NCBI GenBank assembly: GCA_964522635.1
Contig: CAZFWT010000056.1
Location: 1-10,544 of the forward strand
DNA length: 10,544 nucleotides
Source: JACGMN01 sp964522635
Lineage (GTDB): Archaea > Halobacteriota > Syntropharchaeia > Alkanophagales > Methanospirareceae
Direction: 5' to 3'
In this document: piece by piece, positions 5,915-10,544 of the stretch
Position numbering within the stretch: the stretch's first letter is position 1
How the letters are laid out: every line of letters starts with the position of its first letter
Notes under the pieces: generated by a model
Database searches by the model: none
The model's input: the letters and a program-made list of their open reading frames with translations, nothing else
Told to the model about the DNA's origin: nothing
Position numbers and translations under genes: made by a program

Positions 5915-8341
5915 CGCCATTCCACACCGTGGACACTTTTTTTTCCCTCCTGCACTGATAACTGACCGCTGCACCACGCTGTCCTTCACGACAGTGCCAA
6001 TATGATAAAAGTGCTGCACGATGTTATCCTCTATATAGCCTTTGACCTGAATTCTTTTCTCAAGTTCATCAAGGATACCATGATAAAAACCAGTCAGGGC
6101 CTCTTCCTTTTCCGCCCACGCCTTCAAAATGAGTTTTGATCTTCGCGCACCACCAACCACTTCTATCTGTGCTGCGTACTTCAGCTCTTTCACACCTTCT
6201 GCGTAGAATCGAGCGGTGGCACGGTAGAGCTGCGGAGTCTCCGTTATCGAAGCGGGAAGCATGTACATGTTCATGTCCTTCAAGATATCCGACGTAACCT
6301 CGAAGACGGTCTTTGCTGGCATTTCCCGCTCCTTCGTCGTTTCTTCGGCCTTCGTTAGTTCACTCACGACTGCTCGCCAGGCGTCTTCATCAATTTTCTT
6401 GAGTTTGAGCAGAGGGCAGACGATACTCAAGGTCTTAGGAGCAACATCCTCTTCTTTTGTCTTTTTGCTCGCATAGTCGTAATAGGTCACTCTACCAGAG
6501 ACTTCGCAATCGCCACATTCGCCTGTCGGCCTGATCTCAAAAGTAACCGTCTTCGATTCACCGGGTTTTAGTAACGCAATCAGTTTTTCGTTCTCTTTGA
6601 GCAGGAAGACCTCTGGCACAAAGAGATGAATTTTTAGGTCGCTCATGGGCTCGATTGTAGGGTTTTCTACTTTGATTTTATGAAGGATGTTTGCACCTTT
6701 GTAGCCAAACGCTGAGGTTATAATTAGCCCCTGTTCGGGTTTGATGAGTGACTTACCTGCGGACTTATCTTTCGGGGCTTCTTTCTCGGGTTTCGGCGGT
6801 TCTGAAGGTGGCTTTGGTTTTGTCGCGTCTCCAACACCACCTCTTCTACCCCTACGTGATATGCCGATACCCGCCATGAGCATGATTACGAGTACAGCAG
6901 CGCCTATGATGTAGAATGGCGGAACGGAGCCAAACGCTGGGTATGTTAATATTTGTTTTGGCGTGGGTGTTGGTGCTGGTGTGGGCGTCCAAGATGAAGG
7001 CGTTGGCGCTGGTGTTGGTGCTGGTGTTTGCACCGGCTGTGTGGTTGGTGCTAAACTTCCGCCCAGAGCCGAGACGCCGTCAAAATCGATCGCATCGGCA
7101 AAGTCGTAGAGCGTGTCACGGTCGCTGTTCGTGTTGACGAAGACCACGAAACGGTCGTTGATGCCAACGTAAAGCACATACTGATTATCGTCCTTTGTGT
7201 AGGCCTCCCACGCGGGGTAGCCCTCGACGGTAACGGTCTTCGCATAGCCATCAGCTGATTCATAGGAGTAGAAGCCCTGCCAGGCAGCCCACCAGCCGAC
7301 CTGCTGGTACGCCGAATCCATGATGCCCACATCGGCAGTTAGCTCCTCGTTGCCCGACTTCGTGTACGACTCCATTGCCATGCTCCATGTCCCTTCACCC
7401 GAAGTAAACGTCTGCCCAAATGGCTCTTCACCGTCCCAGCCTGAAGGTGCTCCCGGCAGAAACTCGATCAACGTGTTGTAATGCACCGCATCTGCGGACA
7501 TTGGTGGTGGTGTTGGCGCTGGTGTTGGATATGTAGAAATAGGTGTTGTTGGTGATGCAATAGTGACCGTTTTGGCTGAAGACCAACCGCTTGTTAAGCC
7601 GTACGCATCCGTCGTCTGAGCTCTAACGTAGTACATACCAGGACTGCTCCAGGCATGAGATTGCGAGGCCGAATAACCTGAATTCACCAGCGACGTCCAG
7701 CTGCTGGTTCCGTCGCCCCAATCAAACTCATACTGGACGTTATCGCCGTCGGCGTCTGTTGCAGCAGTTGAATAACTATAACCGGTCCCCGTATACCCAG
7801 AAGAAGGACCAGATATGGCGGTAGGTGCGCTCGGTGGCCTATTTGTTGGTGTGGGCGTATAACCGCCACCACTGCGGACTATAGGTGTCGGTGTTGGCGT
7901 TGGTGTCGGTGTTGGGTAAAACGTTGGTGATGGGTAAGGGGTTGGTGTTGGTGTTGGCGATTCCGCCTCCAATATCAAATTAACTAGTTGCGGATTTGAC
8001 GCGGCCCTTGGTATGACGACTGTATCTGTATTCCCGGCACCATCATCCGCGCTGATCTCGATGTTATCGCCTGCTGCATGGGCTTCGTTCGGCTTCAAAT
8101 TACCAAGATTGACCGAATACCAGCCGCCACTCGCCGTGACCGTTGACGGCACTGAACTTCCGGTCGCGAGATTCGAGACCATTACGGTAACACCATCGAC
8201 CGGAGTTGTCCCGTCGCTGTCAAAGACCTGCCCGTAGATCGTAAACGGAACACCTAGTGCCTGAACCGGAAGTATCAGTCCTAAGAGTGCAACCGCAACA
8301 AGTACAACGAGACCTATTCCAACATTAACAAATTTTTTCAC
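5864..8341 (-). CDS. Single-pass surface protein: PKD-like and Pro-Thr-linked ectodomain, cytoplasmic zinc ribbon
   Basis: An 825-aa protein of unknown function. The GTG start gives the signal peptide MKKFVNVGIGLVVLVAVALL. The ectodomain holds a carboxypeptidase-regulatory/Cna-B-like beta domain (about 32-125), a Pro-Thr linker (129-166) and a PKD-like domain (about 170-262, with YEFDWGDGTSSW and GMYYVRAQTTDAYG). A second Pro-rich linker leads to an aromatic-rich domain (about 283-426, with QVGWWAAWQGFYSYES), then a third Pro-Thr linker (429-461). A membrane helix (about 475-493) is followed by basic RRGRR. Inside are a Pro/Lys linker, a beta-sandwich (about 531-641), an alpha/beta domain (about 646-790) ending in IGTVVKDSVVQRSVIS, and a zinc ribbon with Cys 803/806/817/820. 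GTG at 8341 is preferred over an upstream in-frame TTG (8383) because GGAGGAG lies 9 nt before it and the signal peptide then starts at once with KK. It overlaps the preceding small ORF by GTGA and ends in TAG. Its likely role is a surface sensor or anchor (inference). Confidence 0.85.
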   Translation of the reverse strand: MKKFVNVGIGLVVLVAVALLGLILPVQALGVPFTIYGQVFDSDGTTPVDGVTVMVSNLATGSSVPSTVTASGGWYSVNLGNLKPNEAHAAGDNIEISADDGAGNTDTVVIPRAASNPQLVNLILEAESPTPTPTPYPSPTFYPTPTPTPTPTPIVRSGGGYTPTPTNRPPSAPTAISGPSSGYTGTGYSYSTAATDADGDNVQYEFDWGDGTSSWTSLVNSGYSASQSHAWSSPGMYYVRAQTTDAYGLTSGWSSAKTVTIASPTTPISTYPTPAPTPPPMSADAVHYNTLIEFLPGAPSGWDGEEPFGQTFTSGEGTWSMAMESYTKSGNEELTADVGIMDSAYQQVGWWAAWQGFYSYESADGYAKTVTVEGYPAWEAYTKDDNQYVLYVGINDRFVVFVNTNSDRDTLYDFADAIDFDGVSALGGSLAPTTQPVQTPAPTPAPTPSSWTPTPAPTPTPKQILTYPAFGSVPPFYIIGAAVLVIMLMAGIGISRRGRRGGVGDATKPKPPSEPPKPEKEAPKDKSAGKSLIKPEQGLIITSAFGYKGANILHKIKVENPTIEPMSDLKIHLFVPEVFLLKENEKLIALLKPGESKTVTFEIRPTGECGDCEVSGRVTYYDYASKKTKEEDVAPKTLSIVCPLLKLKKIDEDAWRAVVSELTKAEETTKEREMPAKTVFEVTSDILKDMNMYMLPASITETPQLYRATARFYAEGVKELKYAAQIEVVGGARRSKLILKAWAEKEEALTGFYHGILDELEKRIQVKGYIEDNIVQHFYHIGTVVKDSVVQRSVISAGGKKKCPRCGMAVSEDEKFCPECREELK
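6959..7057 (-). repeat. Pro-Thr linker repeat (membrane-proximal)
   Basis: Low-complexity coding repeat for alternating Pro-Thr/Pro-Ala (PTPAPTPTP type), residues about 429-461 of the 825-aa protein. Such linkers act as stiff, often glycosylated spacers that lift domains off the membrane. At DNA level it is a run of GGTGTTGGTGCT-like triplets on the plus strand and could change in length. Confidence 0.6.
7499..7549 (-). repeat. Short Pro-rich linker between PKD-like and aromatic-rich domains
   Basis: Encodes residues about 265-281 of the 825-aa protein (SPTTPISTYPTPAPTPP). It is composed like the two longer Pro-Thr linkers and marks a domain border. Confidence 0.5.
7844..7957 (-). repeat. 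Pro-Thr linker repeat (membrane-distal)
   Basis: Encodes residues about 129-166 of the 825-aa protein, mostly PTPTPTP with a YPSPTFYP interruption. The DNA is a simple GGTGTTGGCGTT-like repeat, prone to length change. It separates the N-terminal beta domain from the PKD-like domain. Confidence 0.6.
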
Positions 8342-8463
8342 GAAACGCTTCTCCTCCTGCGCTGCTTCACCGTCAGTGGGCAAAAGGGCTTTCCATCAAA
8401 TTTTGCAAACTTCTTGTAAACAGGTAACTTCCTTTCACTCTCTATCTCCGCATACTTTTCCAC
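8338..8463 (-). CDS. Possible 41-codon ORF in frame after the TAG of the zinc-ribbon gene
   Basis: A GTG directly follows the TAG stop of the 57-aa gene in the same frame (TAG GTG GAA AAG) and opens 41 codons. The product starts VEKYAEIESERKLPVYKKFA, contains KFDGKPFCP and ends in QRRRRSVS. Its TGA overlaps the GTG of the 825-aa gene as GTGA, the usual form of translational coupling, and the SD of that gene lies inside its Arg codons. The composition looks protein-like. It may be a separate small gene with a poor SD (GGGAACCC), the C-terminal part of the zinc-ribbon protein reached by reading through TAG (99 aa in total, for example by pyrrolysine), or a remnant after a nonsense mutation. I cannot choose between these from one sequence. 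A chance open frame of this size is also possible. Confidence 0.4.
   Translation of the reverse strand: MEKYAEIESERKLPVYKKFAKFDGKPFCPLTVKQRRRRSVS
8351..8357 (-). promoter_or_regulatory. Shine-Dalgarno site deciding the GTG start of the 825-aa protein
   Basis: On the minus strand GGAGGAG lies 9 nt upstream of GTG at 8341. The longer in-frame TTG start (8383) has no comparable site and would put acidic residues before the signal peptide, so the GTG is chosen. Confidence 0.65.
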
Positions 8464-8637
8464 CTAGGGTTCCCATTTAGGATATGGAACTCCTTCAGCC
8501 TTTGCATAAGCTGATACTTTTGGAGATACCTCTATCTTCGGCGAAAACTCTACCTTATAACCACTCAAATCTGCACCACAGCTCATACAGAATCTGCTTC
8601 TTTCAGGGATCTCTTTACCGCAGTTCGGGCAGTACAT
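8464..8637 (-). CDS. Small stand-alone zinc-ribbon protein
   Basis: A 57-aa protein that begins with a ribbon at its first residues, Cys 3/6/17/20 (YCPNCGKEIP, then RFCMSCG). A short strand-like tail with a near-repeat follows (VEFSPKIEVSPKVS), ending YPKWEP before TAG. It has no signal peptide or membrane segment. The ATG at 8637 is chosen because GGGAG lies 10 nt upstream; a TTG at 8676 in the same frame has no SD. It lies first in the unit leading to the 825-aa surface protein, behind a strong promoter (8689-8705). Ribbons of this kind often serve protein-protein contact, and the same type is found at the ends of the SPFH and surface proteins here. The reading frame stays open for 41 codons past the TAG, so the protein may be longer than annotated. 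Confidence 0.7.
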   Translation of the reverse strand: MYCPNCGKEIPERSRFCMSCGADLSGYKVEFSPKIEVSPKVSAYAKAEGVPYPKWEP

Positions 8638-8688
8638 TTTGCTACTTCTCCCGTGCCTTCCTTTGCCCGCGTACAAATTCGCCGAGTT

Positions 8689-8705
8689 CGTTAATAAAGT
8701 TTTCG
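8689..8705 (-). promoter_or_regulatory. Consensus BRE/box A promoter for the zinc-ribbon/825-aa unit
   Basis: On the minus strand the sequence reads CGAAAACTTTATTAACG: BRE CGAAAA (8705-8700) directly before box A CTTTATTA (8699-8692). With usual spacing the start would be near 8668 and the leader about 30 nt long. It lacks the GTAACAAC element of the other three promoters, so this unit may be controlled differently. Confidence 0.6.
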
Positions 8706-8716
8706 TTTCCTTATAC

Positions 8717-9931
8717 TCACCGCACCAGCAATATACTATCCGTTGCGCCCTCTTCTGGCGTGATGAGCTCTCCTTTCCCTTCTTCTACCATTGTGTGGAA
8801 AGCACCCAGCACGATCTTCCGCGGTACCTGGTACTTCTCACCAACCTTATCGACTCTGAACTGAAGTGTGCCCTCGTCGATCTCCGTGTTAAGTTTAGCA
8901 ACCATCGCCGCGATCTCCTCCTCGATCGGCACAGGCGCGAACCATTCCGCAAACTGCTTCGTCTTCTTGTCACTCGTGTTGTAAACCAGCGCGCGCTCGT
9001 TCAGATCAACGAGGTATACGCTCTTCATCATGTTCAGGATAGTCTGCACCTTACCGGTTACCCACTCAGTCCAGCCGGTGGGCGAGACGAGCACCAGGGC
9101 TTTGAACGAGTTCGTAGTGCGTTCTTCTGCCTCGATGAAGCCGGTTATCTGGTCAACGACGTCTTTGCCGGATTTCTGGTACACGAACCCTTCTTCCGCT
9201 ACCGGCACGATGAACTTGGCCTCGAAGCCAACGGCGACGTGCTGACCGAGGATGCCTTGGGTGATCTTTGCAACGATTTCATTTTTCCTCGTCTCTACCG
9301 TCCACACGTTCTTAGTGAATTGCTCACCCGTTAGTGGATTGACCACGCCTTGGCTCGAGAGTCGCGATTGCAACAGGGAAAAGTAATTCAATCGTAAGAA
9401 GTCGACATCCTCCATCGTGAGCACCTTATCCCGCAACGTCTCCTCATCTTCTGAGAGGATATCATCTATCGTCTGCTTTGTCTTTTCCAGCTCTTCCATC
9501 TGCTCTTTCACACTCGCCGTTAACTGAAGGATATTCTGCAATTCGGTACTCATGCGTTCGCGTTGCTCGGCTTCAATCTCATCAAGCCTGCTCTTGAGCT
9601 CCTGCTCACGCTCCAGAAGCGCTTGCTTCTGCATGGTCAGCTCCTCTTCACGCTGCTTCATCTGCAGCTTCTTATCCTTCCAGTCGTTGACCATGCTTGC
9701 AACCGCGCCTTTCACATCCCCCAAGCTCTCGCCAATGAGCTCCTTGATTACCTGGCGGTACCGTGCCTTCTCGACCTGATCACGATATCCATCGACCGCT
9801 TCCTTCTGAGCCTGAACGCTCTTGTCCAGCGCTTGTGCTTCCTTTCTCGCCTCTTCTATAAGGTGCTGCGCTTCGCTGAGCACATCGCCCATCGCACCGG
9901 TGTCTTTGAAAAAGGTCGGCTGCTTCTCCAT
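8717..9931 (-). CDS. Coiled-coil protein with alpha/beta core and winged-helix-like C-terminus
   Basis: A 404-aa cytosolic protein of unknown function; I do not recognise a named family. Residues about 15-60 and 80-165 are strongly heptad-like and rich in Glu, Lys and Gln (VKEQMEELEKTKQTIDDILS), so a long coiled coil is likely. Residues about 205-330 alternate hydrophobic strands and helices (FKALVLVSPTGW, then SVYLVDLNERALVYN), suggesting an alpha/beta fold. No P-loop or obvious catalytic motif is visible. Residues about 335-404 fit a winged helix: a helix, VGEKYQVPRKIVLGAFHTMVEEGK as a helix-turn-helix, then a hairpin ending DSILLVR. The domain could bind DNA or protein. The ATG at 9931 follows GGGGGTG about 8 nt away and lies 5 nt after the TAA of the 165-aa gene, so the two form an operon. 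It ends in TGA. A role as cytoplasmic partner or regulator of the envelope proteins is inferred from neighbourhood only. Confidence 0.8.
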   Translation of the reverse strand: MEKQPTFFKDTGAMGDVLSEAQHLIEEARKEAQALDKSVQAQKEAVDGYRDQVEKARYRQVIKELIGESLGDVKGAVASMVNDWKDKKLQMKQREEELTMQKQALLEREQELKSRLDEIEAEQRERMSTELQNILQLTASVKEQMEELEKTKQTIDDILSEDEETLRDKVLTMEDVDFLRLNYFSLLQSRLSSQGVVNPLTGEQFTKNVWTVETRKNEIVAKITQGILGQHVAVGFEAKFIVPVAEEGFVYQKSGKDVVDQITGFIEAEERTTNSFKALVLVSPTGWTEWVTGKVQTILNMMKSVYLVDLNERALVYNTSDKKTKQFAEWFAPVPIEEEIAAMVAKLNTEIDEGTLQFRVDKVGEKYQVPRKIVLGAFHTMVEEGKGELITPEEGATDSILLVR

Positions 9932-9936
9932 GCGCG

Positions 9937-10434
9937 TTACACCCCCACAGCCGTCTCTTTTTGCAAAAAGTCCGCTCGGTCCGTGAATGTGTTCCGCATA
10001 CTGTCAACGCTCCGTTTCACTTTGCGTACCTGCAAAATGATGTCTGAAGTTTTACCTTCGAGCACACGGTCGTAGACGAGATCCGCCGCCTTCGTTGTCA
10101 CTTCTAACTCGTCCACCAACGCGCTGTCGAATTCCACCATCTTACTGATCGCTTTATCCGAGACCTTTTCCTGCTTGAATAACGGCGAGAGCCCGTACGA
10201 TGCGTTCTCGATCTCGGTCCTGAAGAGATCGAGCGTGTTAAGAACGTCCGTGATGTGCTCGACCACCTCACGCCTGCCGTCCTTATAGGCCAAATCGGTG
10301 ACCTCCTTCAACGTACTGTACGACTTCTTCAACTCCCGTGATAGCTTATCGCGCACTGCACGATCAGAATTGAGCCGGTTCTTCTTCACCCGGTAGTCAT
10401 AGCCGGGAATAAGCTTTTCCATCAATTTTCCCAT
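9937..10434 (-). CDS. Small all-helical protein of unknown function
   Basis: A 165-aa protein with no signal peptide, membrane helix, Cys or catalytic motif. It is predicted almost wholly helical: a basic start (MGKLMEKLIPGYDYRVKKNR) and long amphipathic helices over about 20-75, 90-125 and 125-155. The phrase ASYGLSPLFKQEKVS (77-91) breaks the helices and may be a conserved turn. Such a bundle may pair with the coiled coil of the 404-aa protein encoded 5 nt downstream. The ATG at 10434 has a good SD (GGGGTGA, about 9 nt away). An internal ATG at 10422 (MEKL) is less well placed. It is first in its unit and lies behind a promoter of the shared GTAACAAC type. It ends in TAA. I do not recognise a named family. 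Confidence 0.75.
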   Translation of the reverse strand: MGKLMEKLIPGYDYRVKKNRLNSDRAVRDKLSRELKKSYSTLKEVTDLAYKDGRREVVEHITDVLNTLDLFRTEIENASYGLSPLFKQEKVSDKAISKMVEFDSALVDELEVTTKAADLVYDRVLEGKTSDIILQVRKVKRSVDSMRNTFTDRADFLQKETAVGV

Positions 10435-10488
10435 TGCTTAGTCTCACCCCTTTCCACCATACTATTAGGGATAATTTAATCTCACATA

Positions 10489-10506
10489 CTTTATAACAGT
10501 TGTTAC
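10489..10506 (-). promoter_or_regulatory. Shared-type promoter of the 165-aa/404-aa operon (GTAACAAC-N2-TTATAAAG)
   Basis: On the minus strand GTAACAAC (10506-10499), 2 nt, then TTATAAAG (10496-10489), about 55-62 nt before the ATG at 10434. An inverted partner lies upstream: TTGTCAC-N5-GTAACAA (10500-10518), 7-bp arms with one mismatch. The TATA box equals that of the SPFH promoter, but the flanking DNA does not match, so the GTAACAAC element looks conserved for function here and not through the duplication. Confidence 0.55.
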
Positions 10507-10523
10507 GGCTCGTGACAAGCATC

Positions 10524-10541
10524 TCCCGCAACATTACGGGA
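10524..10541. other. Short inverted repeat at the right edge
   Basis: TCCCG-N8-CGGGA, a 5-bp stem with an 8-nt loop, upstream of the shared-type promoter. It could be part of a terminator of an upstream gene or a binding site, but the window ends 3 nt later, so this cannot be judged. Confidence 0.2.
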
Positions 10542-10544
10542 ATT

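Noticed and set aside
6959..7957. Pro-Thr coding repeats as a possible CRISPR or minisatellite array
   Set aside because: Triplet-type low complexity inside one reading frame, with no regular spacers; explained as protein linkers.
8342..8383. Upstream TTG start for the 825-aa protein
   Set aside because: No good SD, and it would add 14 mostly polar and acidic residues before the signal peptide; GTG at 8341 has GGAGGAG at 9 nt.
8639..9334. 231-codon open frame on the plus strand
   Set aside because: It lies antisense to the 404-aa gene. It has no SD or promoter, its composition follows from the opposite strand's codons, and the minus-strand frame has clear protein features.
9563..10075. 170-codon open frame on the plus strand
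   Set aside because: Leu/Arg-rich mirror of the coiled-coil and helical genes; no start signals and no domain.

Overview
The window is archaeal, most likely a methanogen- or ANME-related euryarchaeon. This is inferred from box A/BRE-type promoters, GGAGGTGA-like Shine-Dalgarno (SD) sites, a PGF-CTERM-like sorting tail, Pro-Thr linkers in surface proteins and several CxxC...CxxC zinc ribbons. No rRNA, tRNA or taxonomic marker is present, so the lineage is a guess. Every credible gene lies on the minus strand, so transcription runs from the right edge to the left.

Reading with transcription: (1) 10434-8717 holds a 165-aa all-helical protein and, 5 nt downstream, a 404-aa protein with coiled coil, alpha/beta core and winged-helix-like tail. 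(2) 8637-5864 holds a 57-aa zinc-ribbon protein, a possible 41-codon ORF that follows its TAG stop in frame, and an 825-aa single-pass surface protein. That protein has a beta domain, PKD-like domain, aromatic-rich domain, membrane helix and cytoplasmic beta-sandwich plus zinc ribbon. (3) 5762-2291 holds a secreted clan GH-A-like glycosidase with a PGF-CTERM-like anchor, overlapping by 8 nt a 769-aa surface protein with two Cys-rich repeats, a membrane helix and a cytoplasmic zinc ribbon. (4) 2175-358 encodes a 605-aa SPFH/band-7-type protein with zinc ribbons at both ends. (5) Positions 150-1 hold the first 50 residues of a protein that resembles the cytoplasmic beta-sandwich of the surface proteins and runs off the left edge.

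Two threads tie the region together. First, the same zinc-ribbon type recurs in four proteins, including the cytoplasmic ends of two membrane-spanning surface proteins. The ribbon tails of those two genes share an exact 33-nt stretch. Second, three transcription units (upstream of 10434, 5762 and 2175) share one promoter layout, GTAACAAC then 2 nt then a TATA box, with an inverted partner of GTAA on the upstream side. That looks like a common operator. My inference is a co-regulated cell-envelope system: surface sensors or anchors that engage extracellular glycans or proteins, cytoplasmic ribbon tails, an SPFH membrane scaffold and a coiled-coil/winged-helix partner. The mechanism is not shown by the sequence.
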